Assembly: GCA_041695045.1 (NCBI GenBank)
Contig: JBGFRR010000030.1
Location: 1-55,044, forward strand
Length of the DNA: 55,044 nt
Direction of reading: 5' to 3'
Source of the DNA: JBGFRR01 sp041695045
GTDB lineage: Bacteria; Bacteroidota; Ignavibacteria; UBA10030
Shown here: positions 1-7,682 of the stretch, piece after piece
How positions within the stretch are numbered: position 1 is the stretch's first letter
How the letters are laid out: every line of letters begins with the position of its first letter
Notes under the pieces: model-generated
What the model was told of the DNA's origin: nothing
Database searches by the model: none
Seen by the model: only the letters and a program-made list of their open reading frames with translations
Position numbers and translations under genes: made by a program

Positions 1-114
1 GTCGAGCAAGGCATTGAACGCTACCAACAACGTTTCAAAGAACAACAGCTTAGGTGGCTACACAAACAAGCCAAATCGCTTGGATTACAAATTATTCCAG
101 CTTCATGTCAGTAG
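1..114 (+). CDS. Transposase C-terminal fragment (partial at left edge)
   Basis: An open frame enters from the left edge in frame 1 and ends at TAG 112-114, giving 37 residues. The sequence (ERYQQRFKEQQLRWLHKQAK, then SLGLQIIPA) has the Arg/Gln-rich amphipathic helix followed by a short hydrophobic end seen at the C-termini of several insertion-sequence transposases. I cannot assign an IS family from so little sequence, and no terminal inverted repeat is recognisable downstream. If the call is right, the gas-vesicle region is bordered on this side by a mobile element. It could equally be the tail of another basic helical protein. Confidence 0.4.
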   Translation, partial: VEQGIERYQQRFKEQQLRWLHKQAKSLGLQIIPASCQ

Positions 115-532
115 CAGTTAACTGATTGTGACCTGAATCGCTTCTGCAAGAAAGCGGGGGTCTAAGGAGGCGGTCAGACACAGTCGTAGTTCCCCTCCCT
201 GCCCCTCCTGCCAGTGGAAGTGTTCTGCAATACTTTTCTTTGACAGTTGTTAGGAGTTGATGAGCGTGAGACCCGCATAAATACCGGAAGGCACGCGGGG
301 GGGAGAGCCGTTAAAGACGGTTTCGGTCGATTGCACAGGTGTTACCTCAATCGCGTTATAGCACCGTCCAATCTTGAGACGCTTCACCGCGATCCGTCTG
401 TACCTGAGCCTCGGCAAGTGCCGCCGCTGGTTTGTCAAGTATGCAAGTCCTTCATCGGTTTGCCAACGCGGCATTTTGATGGCAGACTTGCGTTCTCTTT
501 CAAGGCAGCTCTGGCTTTCCGAAGAGACGCTG
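115..532. other. Intergenic stretch with no convincing gene
   Basis: About 420 bases lie between the transposase-like fragment and the stop codon of the lytic transglycosylase gene. Short open frames exist on both strands (for example minus 250-474), but none has a clear ribosome binding site or a recognisable domain. No strong hairpin followed by a T run is visible. It may be decayed DNA at the edge of the insertion sequence. Confidence 0.4.
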
Positions 533-1567
533 CTATTTTAGGCCAAGTGCGAGGTTCGGCCCAGGATCAGGCTCGACCGAATCGGCACGAGCAGGTCGAG
601 TTGCCCACAGTTTCAGTCGTGCCGAGTCCGCCTGCTTTTCGTAAACCCGGTATCTCCGCAGGACGTTCTCCCTGTAAGGGACTGTTTCCGCACGACCCCA
701 GCCACGCATATATCCTGCGAAACCTGCGTTATAACTTTCTATCCTCCCCTCGATGGGTAAACCGGCCCGATTCGCGGGGTTGAGGTGCGCGAAGTAATAT
801 ATTCCCATCGTAATATTGTTGATCGGATTCAGTGTAACTGCCTCGATACTTTCAGGATGTTTGTCAGCATGATCCAGAATCATCCTCCGAATCAGCATTT
901 TCTTCGCCTCCGGCGAAGTTGACGTATCCCTCCTGACACCGATGATGGCATCATAAGTACTCTCCACCGACCTGTCATAATAGATGCCCAACTCGTCGGC
1001 AACTTCTCGTGCAGTCGGAATCATGAGTTGGAAAAGTCCTATGGCACCCTGTGGACTTATGGCTTGAGGATGGAAAGGAACAAATGTGTTTAAGCCTTCA
1101 ATTCTTTCCCATGTTGCCGACTCAACATGTGCTATAGCCAGCGTAAGTGGTATGTCTTCGCCAGTTTCGCTGCATGCTAAGTACCAGACGTTCGCCCACT
1201 CCACGACCTGCATTGAATCTAAGTCTGAGTTTTCTCGTAAGATCGTGTTGTGTATGAAGACGGTCCAGAAATACCTGTTGACATCCTCTTGCCAGAGCTT
1301 TTCACAGGTTTGGAGTTTGAGAACTAATTCATCGTCCTCCGTGTATTGCTCTACAGCATCCCGAGAAGCGGGATTCATCCCCAAAAGGGGTGCAAAAGAA
1401 GTAAAACCAAAACAAATAATCCCGCAGAGCAGGAGAAACCCGCAATACATCCAGATGAGGAATCTACGTTCTCGAATCCCCTTCGTAAAACTTAGTTGCC
1501 CACGTGTTGACTTACGCGAGCCCGATCGATAGAACAGTCGCTTAAAGCTACTGCAATACGCACCCAT
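533..1567 (-). CDS. Membrane-anchored lytic transglycosylase (SLT domain)
   Basis: Predicted to cleave peptidoglycan glycan strands in the periplasm, releasing 1,6-anhydromuramyl products. A basic N-terminus is followed by a single membrane segment at about residues 36-57. The SLT fold is recognisable from the AIAHVES motif, whose Glu near residue 149 is the expected catalytic acid, followed by SPQGAIGLFQLMIPTA and a later SYNAGFAGY segment. I chose the ATG at 1567, preceded by GAGTAAGAG; an in-frame GTG at 1630 is the alternative. It is the last gene of the distal gvp arm, about 110 bases after the gvpJ-like gene, so it may be co-transcribed. A role in gas-vesicle biology is not established. 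Local wall remodelling is only a guess. Confidence 0.8.
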   Translation of the reverse strand: MGAYCSSFKRLFYRSGSRKSTRGQLSFTKGIRERRFLIWMYCGFLLLCGIICFGFTSFAPLLGMNPASRDAVEQYTEDDELVLKLQTCEKLWQEDVNRYFWTVFIHNTILRENSDLDSMQVVEWANVWYLACSETGEDIPLTLAIAHVESATWERIEGLNTFVPFHPQAISPQGAIGLFQLMIPTAREVADELGIYYDRSVESTYDAIIGVRRDTSTSPEAKKMLIRRMILDHADKHPESIEAVTLNPINNITMGIYYFAHLNPANRAGLPIEGRIESYNAGFAGYMRGWGRAETVPYRENVLRRYRVYEKQADSARLKLWATRPARADSVEPDPGPNLALGLK

Positions 1568-1676
1568 GGCTCTTACTCCGTTCGTTTGAGAAATAGTGGT
1601 AGCCAATACCGTTCTCTGAGTCAGAGCCACTCCGGAATCATTCCGGTAATTTCCTGACGGGTCCGTATTTCAACAC

Positions 1677-2012
1677 TTATTCTTTTTTATGCGGTTGGAT
1701 AACATCCTTTTCAAGTCTCTCAATTCTCTCTTTCAGGGCATCCATCTCCTCTCTTGCTAAGCGGGATTGGCCGTTACCTTTTGCTTTCGAACTCAGAAAA
1801 GGATTGGTTTCCCACCAATCGATGCCCAGTTCCTTCGCTTTATCAACTGACGCAATGAGCAATCGTATGTTTAGCGTAAGAAGTTCGACGTCAACAAGCT
1901 TTATTTTGATATCACCAGCTACGACGATGCCTTTGTCCAGGATCCTTTCCAAAAGATCAGCCAAGTTGCTGCCTTCGATAGCATGCACCATTGCGCGTGG
2001 ACGACTTTGCAT
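1677..2012 (-). CDS. gvpJ: Gas vesicle structural-family protein, GvpJ-like
   Basis: Member of the GvpA/J/M family of minor gas-vesicle shell or nucleation proteins. The conserved core LADLLERILDKGIVVAGDIK, then IKLVDVELLTLNIRLLIASVDKA, lies at about residues 15-60. It is followed by a charged tail of about 50 residues that GvpA itself lacks, which is why I prefer GvpJ over GvpA. The ATG at 2012 is preceded by GGTGGAGGAAAT. A GTG at 2018 is also in frame but sits too close to that Shine-Dalgarno sequence. It follows the truncated GvpA paralogue by 17 bases in the distal gvp arm. The family call is secure; the letter is by length and tail only. Confidence 0.8.
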   Translation of the reverse strand: MQSRPRAMVHAIEGSNLADLLERILDKGIVVAGDIKIKLVDVELLTLNIRLLIASVDKAKELGIDWWETNPFLSSKAKGNGQSRLAREEMDALKERIERLEKDVIQPHKKE

Positions 2013-2029
2013 GGACACATTTCCTCCAC

Positions 2030-2290
2030 CTAATGACTTCGATGGCCGTTTGCCTCTGTGGGGTTTGTTCTGGTAAGAATGTTCATGCTTCGGGGCCTTA
2101 AGTATTTGTTACCAGGAATGAACATCCCTTTGTAGAGTATTCTTTCCAAAAGGTCCCAGAGGTCGGTTGTTCTTGTTTGGTGAACTTCGTTAGCAAGCTT
2201 GGTTATGGAGTTGGATTGCGCGCTGGCCAAAAGAGAATGTGTATGGGGCGAGCGCAGCCGACGTTTTCTTTTCAAGAGGCGAAACACCAT
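2030..2290 (-). pseudogene. C-terminally truncated GvpA/J-family paralogue
   Basis: The frame encodes about 86 residues. The middle (TDLWDLLERILYKGMFIPGN, residues about 40-60) matches the first helix and turn of the GvpA fold. The remaining beta-beta-helix part, normally an IxLVxVELL segment, is missing and replaced by unrelated polar sequence ending at TGA 2030-2032. No other frame restores the missing half, so this is a deletion or heavy decay, not one frameshift. The ATG at 2290 follows AGAAGGACAG. It sits between gvpK and the gvpJ-like gene. It may be a dead duplicate; a functional short regulator cannot be excluded. Confidence 0.55.
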
Positions 2291-2339
2291 GAACTGTCCT
2301 TCTCGTGGCGGGGCTATCTCTTCGATATTTGTATCCAGA

Positions 2340-2726
2340 TCAATCGACAAGTTTTCCCAGAGGTCCCAAATGAATGTCGAGGTCATCAATCCTGAAATGT
2401 TCTTTCAGTTCGATCATCTTCGTTTCCAGCCGCATCAAGGTGGTTCCGAGTCGCTCTATTTCTTCATCTGACAGCGAGCCACTTTCGACTCTTCGAATCG
2501 CCTGCTTCTCCAAAAGCTGGCGGATGAGCTCCACAATCGTCAGTACCAACTTTGCCAGACCTTGTTCTACTTTTTCAGGATCGATATTCAGCCTACGAGG
2601 AATGGCCGCGAATCCGTGTTGAGCATCCGAGATCGCATAGGGTAAGGATATTTGTTCCTTTTCCCTCCCGCCCTGACAGGAAATGGGTCTCTGGCACACC
2701 GGACACAATGTAGAATTGTCACACAT
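2340..2726 (-). CDS. gvpK: Gas vesicle protein GvpK
   Basis: GvpK is an accessory protein needed for gas-vesicle formation in several bacteria and archaea; its biochemical role is unsettled. The family core spans about residues 45-128: RLNIDPEKVEQGLAKLVLTI, then VELIRQLLEKQAIRRVE, then LSDEEIERLGTTLMRLE and the C-terminal DLDIHLGPLGKL. An extra N-terminal segment of about 40 residues carries CPVCQRP, a possible half zinc site that most GvpK proteins lack. The ATG at 2726 overlaps the TGA of the preceding GvpA-family gene by 8 bases (ATGTGTGA), which indicates translational coupling. Confidence 0.88.
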   Translation of the reverse strand: MCDNSTLCPVCQRPISCQGGREKEQISLPYAISDAQHGFAAIPRRLNIDPEKVEQGLAKLVLTIVELIRQLLEKQAIRRVESGSLSDEEIERLGTTLMRLETKMIELKEHFRIDDLDIHLGPLGKLVD

Positions 2727-2928
2727 TTTCGGGTTCTCCCAACTCAGTCGAGGCTTGCCTCATCGTCTCAACTGAACTGACGACGAGATTGAGGCCGAGA
2801 TACAAAAGGTCGATGTCGGCAACGGAGATGGTTATGTCGCCTGTGAGAACCGCTCCCTTATTGAGGACTCTGTTGAGAGTCTCAGCTAAGGATATTTCCC
2901 TCTGCAGATGCAGGGATGAATGTTCCAT
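2719..2928 (-). CDS. Small GvpA/GvpM-family gas vesicle protein
   Basis: A protein of about 69 residues that consists almost only of the GvpA-family fold: SLAETLNRVLNKGAVLTGDI, then TISVADIDLLYLGLNLVVSS, then a short C-terminal helix. It lacks the long tail of the GvpJ-like protein. By size it could be GvpA, GvpM or GvpS type; the divergence from the main GvpA at 9843 suggests a minor component. The ATG at 2928 follows CAGGGTGG. A GTG six bases upstream is also possible. Its 5' end overlaps the 3' end of the ArsA-like gene by 47 bases in another frame, and its stop overlaps the gvpK start. Confidence 0.78.
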   Translation of the reverse strand: MEHSSLHLQREISLAETLNRVLNKGAVLTGDITISVADIDLLYLGLNLVVSSVETMRQASTELGEPENV

Positions 2929-5020
2929 TTCCACCCTGTTGGCCTAATTGAGGAGTCTTTCCGCCTGATGGGGAAAACTCGAGCATCCGACATACATCCT
3001 CGCGTCCCTCAAGGACAGCCCGAGGAATGCTTATCATTTCCATCTCAGGAAACCTTTGTCTGTGTTCCGACAGTCCGCCTTTGGCGGTCTCTTGTCGCCG
3101 CCCCAGACTATAACAAGATTCGCAATCAACCTGACCTATCATCATATTGATGATCATCCTTTTCACGGGCACATTCAATCTTCGAAGGGCTATGATCATC
3201 CGCTGTACCTCAGCCAAAGCCATCTGCGTCGGGATACTAACGGGTATGAATTCACACAGCAGGGAGTCAGAAAAGATATCTCTGATCTTCTTCAACTTCT
3301 TGGAGATGTCTACGAGAAGTTCCGATGCCTTGGAAAAGCTCACTACATCCCGATACTTCAAAAGAATTCCAAAGAGAACTCTCAGCCACTCTCGTATAAG
3401 CTCCGGAAGTTCTAAGAAGCGCAGAGCGTGACCGGTTGGGGCATTGTCGAGAACATAGAGATCGTACTCGCCTCTGTGCACATAGTTTGTTACCTCAATC
3501 AACGACATGATTTCGTCAAGACCTGGTGGAGCAAGGTCCATGAGATTTGTCATTACCTGTCGGTCAAACTCAAAATCCACTGAAGCCTGATCAACAAGTC
3601 TATCGAAGATCTCGCTAATCTCTCTGGCATAGACTTCTCTAAACGTCTCGAAATGTTTTTCAGCATTTATCTCTACAGCGAACAGATTTGCTCTGTGCTC
3701 GATAGCCGTCACGCTGTCGCCCACTGCTTGACCCAGGCAATCAGAAAGCGAGTGCGCGGGGTCGGTGGAGAAAAGCAGAATTCGCTTCTCACGATAGACG
3801 GAAGCCAGATTGAGTGCAAACGATGCGGCAATGGTGGTCTTCCCTACGCCCCCTTTGCCTCCAAACAAGATAAACTGTGTACGAGGATCTGGAAGTTTTA
3901 GACGAACGGGATGGTGATGGTAAGGGCGAAGTGCCCGACTTCGCCCGGATGTGGTCACTCCAAGAGCGCTCCCATCAATGTGCTCTCTCTCTTCCATGGA
4001 GCTGGGTTTGGTTATGCCTATCCGATGGGCTTTTTCGAATGCCGCTTGCGCAAAGATCCTGAGTGTAACTTCTCCCTTCACTTCGAATGGAAAGTACGGG
4101 ACAGCAGTTACGTTGATTCCATTAAGTTTCGTGATGTTAAGGAGGTTGTGAATCTCTTTCTGTTGCGTCGACGCCGTAGAACAATCACAGAACGCTGGAT
4201 TCACCATTTTGTTCACAACCATCTCCCGCACAGGGATTTTCTGCTTGAGGAGAACTTCTATCAGCCGTTTCGTTTCAGCAAGCACCATCGGTTCGAGGTT
4301 TGTCACCGGAACAAACTGGCACCTGTTTTCATCCTCGAGATACGCCCGCACCTTGCCAAAGGACTTGAGCATCGCATCAATGAAATCGTCCGCATCATCC
4401 CGGCGGTAACGACCAGTATACATTCGGGATAGAAAGCGATGCTTGACCATCAACGTATCGAGAAAGCCAACCCACTTCTCCAGTAAATGAGGAAGTGCAA
4501 GGAGCTTTAATGTGTGACCTGTTGGAGCCGTATCCAGGATGATGAGATCGTATCTGTTCCATTCCAGCAGCTGCATTACCTGCACGAGCGCCATCACCTC
4601 ATCAAGACCCGGGAAAGACAATTGGAGAAAAATGGAGACGTCACCGTCGTCAAGGTAGGTGCCATACTTGATTATCTTCCTGACGGGTTCTCGGTACCGC
4701 CGCTTGAAATCTTCGAGCGCCTTCTCAGCGTTCATTTCCAGACCGAAGAGGTTGGATCTGTGACAAATGCTGACAGGTAAATCGCTCAGCGGATACTCAA
4801 GACTATCGGAGAGCGAGTGTGCAGGGTCGGTCGAGGCAATTAAGACTTTCTTCTCAGGATAAAGCTCAGAGAGGTAAAGAGAGGTCGCTGCTGCAGTCGT
4901 GGTTTTGCCAACGCCACCTTTGCCGCCAAAGAGAAGAAGTCGAAGGTTCTCATTTGTAACAAAACTCAGTGGTAATGCGTCTGCGGAATGCATCCCTCTG
5001 TGAACTTTGGAATTGATCAT
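2882..5020 (-). CDS. Tandem ArsA/Get3-like ATPase of the gas vesicle cluster
   Basis: A 712-residue protein made of two ArsA-family ATPase halves. Each half has the deviant P-loop FGGKGGVGKTT (residues about 31-41 and 386-396), the STDPAHSLSD switch region and an APTGH segment. The fused arrangement resembles ArsA of arsenite pumps, but there is no arsB or arsR nearby. The halves also carry Cys motifs near their ends (FCDC in the first, DCESC in the second) that recall the zinc site of Get3-type tail-anchored-protein chaperones. In this context I infer an ATP-driven chaperone or targeting factor for hydrophobic gas-vesicle proteins. The ATG at 5020 follows CAGGACACC; a TTG at 5044 is an alternative start. 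Confidence 0.85.
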   Translation of the reverse strand: MINSKVHRGMHSADALPLSFVTNENLRLLLFGGKGGVGKTTTAAATSLYLSELYPEKKVLIASTDPAHSLSDSLEYPLSDLPVSICHRSNLFGLEMNAEKALEDFKRRYREPVRKIIKYGTYLDDGDVSIFLQLSFPGLDEVMALVQVMQLLEWNRYDLIILDTAPTGHTLKLLALPHLLEKWVGFLDTLMVKHRFLSRMYTGRYRRDDADDFIDAMLKSFGKVRAYLEDENRCQFVPVTNLEPMVLAETKRLIEVLLKQKIPVREMVVNKMVNPAFCDCSTASTQQKEIHNLLNITKLNGINVTAVPYFPFEVKGEVTLRIFAQAAFEKAHRIGITKPSSMEEREHIDGSALGVTTSGRSRALRPYHHHPVRLKLPDPRTQFILFGGKGGVGKTTIAASFALNLASVYREKRILLFSTDPAHSLSDCLGQAVGDSVTAIEHRANLFAVEINAEKHFETFREVYAREISEIFDRLVDQASVDFEFDRQVMTNLMDLAPPGLDEIMSLIEVTNYVHRGEYDLYVLDNAPTGHALRFLELPELIREWLRVLFGILLKYRDVVSFSKASELLVDISKKLKKIRDIFSDSLLCEFIPVSIPTQMALAEVQRMIIALRRLNVPVKRMIINMMIGQVDCESCYSLGRRQETAKGGLSEHRQRFPEMEMISIPRAVLEGREDVCRMLEFSPSGGKTPQLGQQGGNGTFIPASAEGNILS

Positions 5021-5113
5021 CCATGGTGTCCTGGGAATGGTCAAGCTTTCAGTCTTAACTCAACGAAATTATATGGAGCCCAAGGGCCATTGTAATCGAA
5101 CGAATAGTGCCTT

Positions 5114-5353
5114 TCAGTATTGCTTCTTGTACTCCTCCATCTCCTCTAACATTTCTACCAATTCCCTTTCCCTAAGCTCGAACTCTGCTTCGGTTATTTT
5201 CCCCGTCTCCAATTGCATATAGAGTGTCGTGATTTCGCGCCGCACTGCTTCTGCATCAAGGAGTTCTGCTTGAGCCGCCTGCCGAATTTTTTCGGCCACA
5301 GCCCGGATACCTTGAAAGGGCGCCAACAGGATATCATCGATCAAGAATGCCAT
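5114..5353 (-). CDS. gvpG: Gas vesicle protein GvpG
   Basis: A 79-residue helical protein with the GvpG pattern: an N-terminal hydrophobic MAFLIDDILLAPFQGIRAVA, the AAQAELLDAEAVRREI stretch and the conserved LETGKITEAEFELRE turn before a C-terminal coiled coil. GvpG is an accessory protein of gas-vesicle assembly and belongs to the usual GvpF-to-GvpM accessory set. It starts 15 bases after gvpF/L and lies about 95 bases before the ArsA-like gene. Confidence 0.87.
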   Translation of the reverse strand: MAFLIDDILLAPFQGIRAVAEKIRQAAQAELLDAEAVRREITTLYMQLETGKITEAEFELRERELVEMLEEMEEYKKQY

Positions 5354-5368
5354 ATGCAGTTTACCGCG

Positions 5369-6241
5369 TCACATTTCGAGCTCGATATGCTCAACAAAAT
5401 TAAAGGGGACCCAAGGACCACTCATTCTGACAGCATACTCTTCGCCGAGAACGCGTGCCGCCTCATTCACGGTCTGCTCAAAATCTTGCCGGCGTCCCTT
5501 GCACACCAAGAACCACCCACTCATGACTATCTTTTCCTCACCTGGCTCATCGAGTTTTTCCTCGACTGACGCTCTGCGAAGAACGGACATCGCCTTCTGA
5601 GACACTACCTCTTTCCGGGCCTTTATCCTATCAGACACGAACGTCCCAAGTTGAACCAGCTCCAGGGTTGTCGGAGGCCGCTGCCGGGAGAAGGTGCGAT
5701 CTCGTAGTCTCCTGATCTCTGCATCGGTCTGAACAAGATATTCGAAGAGGTTATCCACCTCCCAAAAGACCTTCACGCCCATTTCCATCTTTTGGTCAAG
5801 CCGGTCCAACTCCTCCCTAAGACGAGGATAGTGGCGGCGGAGCAGCCACAGGACTTTTTCTCCATCCTCAGCGATCTGGCCAAATTTAGCAGGGATTGTG
5901 GTGCAGGTTTCTGCAATCCCCCTGATGACCTCATGGTAAGGGGAGAGGTTCTTCCTGATCAGGCTGACCGTCTTGGCAGGATAGTCACTTACGACAGCGG
6001 CAATATCTCTATAAGGAATCAGATACACGTTGCAGCCATCAAGACCAATCAAATCAATCCCAGGCCGTCCAAAAGGTCCTTCATAGTTCTGCATTCGGTG
6101 TTCGATGTTCATTATTTGATTTGAATTTCGAATATCGAACAAGGAATGATGAGTGTAGAAGTGCTTTTTGTACAGCCCCGGACCTCCATTGGGGAGGATC
6201 ACTGCATAAAAAAATTTCCCCTCGCTCGATGTTTCACCCAT
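5369..6241 (-). CDS. gvpF: Gas vesicle protein GvpF/GvpL with repeat-derived insertion
   Basis: A 290-residue member of the GvpF/GvpL family, accessory proteins thought to help nucleate or chaperone GvpA assembly. Family landmarks include KFFYAVI at the start, VYLIPYRDIAAVVSDYP, the EVIRGIAETCTTIPAKFGQI block and the C-terminal SGPWVPFNFVEHIEL. The start is the ATG at 6241, which overlaps the gvpO stop (ATGGGTGA). Residues from about 17 to 53 are absent from the family consensus as I know it. They include HHSLFDIRNSNQIMNIEHRM, the in-frame translation of an AT-rich dispersed repeat also present near 53.37 kb. The letter F or L cannot be fixed, because three paralogues exist in this cluster. 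Confidence 0.85.
   Translation of the reverse strand: MGETSSEGKFFYAVILPNGGPGLYKKHFYTHHSLFDIRNSNQIMNIEHRMQNYEGPFGRPGIDLIGLDGCNVYLIPYRDIAAVVSDYPAKTVSLIRKNLSPYHEVIRGIAETCTTIPAKFGQIAEDGEKVLWLLRRHYPRLREELDRLDQKMEMGVKVFWEVDNLFEYLVQTDAEIRRLRDRTFSRQRPPTTLELVQLGTFVSDRIKARKEVVSQKAMSVLRRASVEEKLDEPGEEKIVMSGWFLVCKGRRQDFEQTVNEAARVLGEEYAVRMSGPWVPFNFVEHIELEM
6092..6155 (-). repeat. AT-rich dispersed repeat inside gvpF/L
   Basis: On the minus strand this reads CATCATTCCTTGTTCGATAT followed by TCGAAATTCAAATC and GAACATCGAACACCGAAT. It is a run of overlapping TTCGATATTCG-type words. A related block lies between genes at 53371-53393. Here it is in frame without stops and lengthens the coding sequence. The exact ends are uncertain. 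Confidence 0.6.
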
Positions 6242-6500
6242 ACTCTGCCGTCTCTTCCACCTCGTTTCTTCTGCGCACACGCTTGCGCTCGTAATGCATG
6301 ATCCTTCCCTCATCATCGAGGATAACCTCGTAGACACCGAGGAGGTCTTGAGAGTCAGGCAAAGCGTGACGCTCGACCATCTCAACCGTCAGATGCCATC
6401 CGTCCTCCTTTCTGAATCCACCAATCACTCCGGATATCTTGAGGTGAAGAAGCTCAGGCAGTTCATGCTGGGCTATCTTGATTGCTTGGCTCAGTACCAT
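6234..6500 (-). CDS. gvpO: Gas vesicle protein GvpO
   Basis: An 88-residue protein with the GvpO family layout: an N-terminal helix (QAIKIAQHELPELLHLKIS), then a beta-rich part with GWHLTVEMVERHALPDSQDLLG and YEVILDDEGRIMHYERKRVRRR. GvpO is an accessory or regulatory protein of gas-vesicle formation in haloarchaea and several bacteria. The ATG at 6500 has a strong GGAGGAATT site and overlaps the end of the GvpF/L-DnaJ gene by 10 bases. Its stop overlaps the start of the next gvpF/L gene. This chain of overlaps supports one transcript. Confidence 0.88.
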   Translation of the reverse strand: MVLSQAIKIAQHELPELLHLKISGVIGGFRKEDGWHLTVEMVERHALPDSQDLLGVYEVILDDEGRIMHYERKRVRRRNEVEETAEYG

Positions 6501-7573
6501 AATTCCTCCGATGATGCAGCCCTGGCCATTGCTCTGTGGCTTCTGGCGTCTCTTACAATAAAAACCCTTTCGATCTCATCCTTGGCGAACGAGTAGAGAG
6601 TCATGCCCCCCTGAACACTCCGGCAGTAAGCCACCAGAATCTTGTAAGCCTCGATCACTTCTTTGCACTGTTCCTCTGCCCGCGGACTATCGGGATTCCT
6701 GTCAGGGTGATGGCTCAGGAGTAGATTTCGATATGAGGCCTTTATTTCATCCAGAGAAGCTTTCTCCGGTAATCCTAAGGTTTTCCTCGCCCTATCCACC
6801 ATCGCGAAGTTCCCCCGGTTTAACTCGACATTCACAAAACTGTAAGCTGGGAGTGGACCAATGTAGCGAAAGGTTAGATAGCCTTCCTCTTGGCTTGCCA
6901 GAAAGTTCACTGCCTCATCAAACAGCGCTTCACTTTCGTTTTCTACCAGATAACTCCGGTTCATGATCATTGCTTCCGCTTTGCGAGGCCCCTCCGAGAA
7001 GTCTTTTGCCAATGGCGAGAGTCTGTGATGAATGCTTGCGATGAATTTTCTTCTTCTTACCTCAGCCGCTTCGAAGAGAATTCTTCCTACACCCACAGGA
7101 TCAGGTGAATTCGTCTTCGTCTCAATACATCGGCGATCGTTCCCTATGTCTTCAAGAATCTTCTGCAGGTTCCAGACTACCTGGACAACAAGTTCCACCT
7201 TCCCCTTCAATCTGTTGAGGAAGGTTCTCAGTTGAATGTAAATCCTTCTCAGGACCTCCTCGACCTGCTCCTTATCTTTTGCTGTGAATCCGAATCTAAG
7301 AGGAAGCATCCCGCTGTAGCGGGAGTGTTCCAAGAGAAAGCGATTCACCAGTTGATAGCACAGCATGTCTGCCTGCAGGCACTCTTGCTTCCGTCCAGAT
7401 GAATCTTCAGACTCGTCGAACCTTTTGATGTCGATGGAACTGATAACAGCCGCCAGGTCTCGATAGGGAACAATTTCAAGCGGGGCACCGTCGATCCCAC
7501 CCGTATCATACACAGGAAGGGGTGGATCCTCTGCATTGTTCTCGATTACTGCATAGATAAATTTCTCGTTCAT
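6491..7573 (-). CDS. GvpF/GvpL fused to a C-terminal DnaJ domain
   Basis: A 360-residue fusion. Residues 1-255 are a GvpF/L protein (KFIYAVIENN, IVPYRDLAAVISS, the LPLRFGFTAKDKEQVEEVLR block and the terminal YIGPLPAYSFVNVEL). Residues about 258-318 form a J domain: RARKTLGLPEKASLDEIKAS, YRNLLLSHHPDRNPDSPRAE and EVIEAYKILVAYC, with the HPD motif at 289-291 that stimulates Hsp70 ATPase activity. I infer recruitment of DnaK to the growing vesicle. A tail of about 40 residues follows the J domain. The ATG at 7573 has no strong Shine-Dalgarno sequence. A GC-rich palindrome lies in the 109-base gap upstream. Confidence 0.88.
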   Translation of the reverse strand: MNEKFIYAVIENNAEDPPLPVYDTGGIDGAPLEIVPYRDLAAVISSIDIKRFDESEDSSGRKQECLQADMLCYQLVNRFLLEHSRYSGMLPLRFGFTAKDKEQVEEVLRRIYIQLRTFLNRLKGKVELVVQVVWNLQKILEDIGNDRRCIETKTNSPDPVGVGRILFEAAEVRRRKFIASIHHRLSPLAKDFSEGPRKAEAMIMNRSYLVENESEALFDEAVNFLASQEEGYLTFRYIGPLPAYSFVNVELNRGNFAMVDRARKTLGLPEKASLDEIKASYRNLLLSHHPDRNPDSPRAEEQCKEVIEAYKILVAYCRSVQGGMTLYSFAKDEIERVFIVRDARSHRAMARAASSEELWY

Positions 7574-7618
7574 TCGGCAAGCCCCGTGTTCCCTTGCTCC
7601 TGCCCGCCAGAACGCTTG

Positions 7619-7635
7619 CCCCGAAAGATTCGGGG
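7619..7635. repeat. Short CCCCGA palindrome
   Basis: CCCCGAAAGATTCGGGG lies in the gap between the coiled-coil gene and the GvpF/L-DnaJ gene. It belongs to a set of similar palindromes at 9253-9269, 18631-18648, 20513-20532 and 54717-54737. There is no T run after it, so it is not an obvious terminator. Confidence 0.6.
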
Positions 7636-7682
7636 CGCAGCGAGCTGGCTTGCTGTCAACCGAACGGGCAAGATCTGATAGA

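Noticed and set aside
247..783. Plus-strand open frame of 178 codons
   Set aside because: It overlaps the end of the lytic transglycosylase on the other strand, has no recognisable domain and has atypical composition.
2882..5020. Arsenite resistance operon
   Set aside because: The ATPase is ArsA-like, but arsB, arsR, arsC and arsD are absent and all neighbours are gas-vesicle genes.
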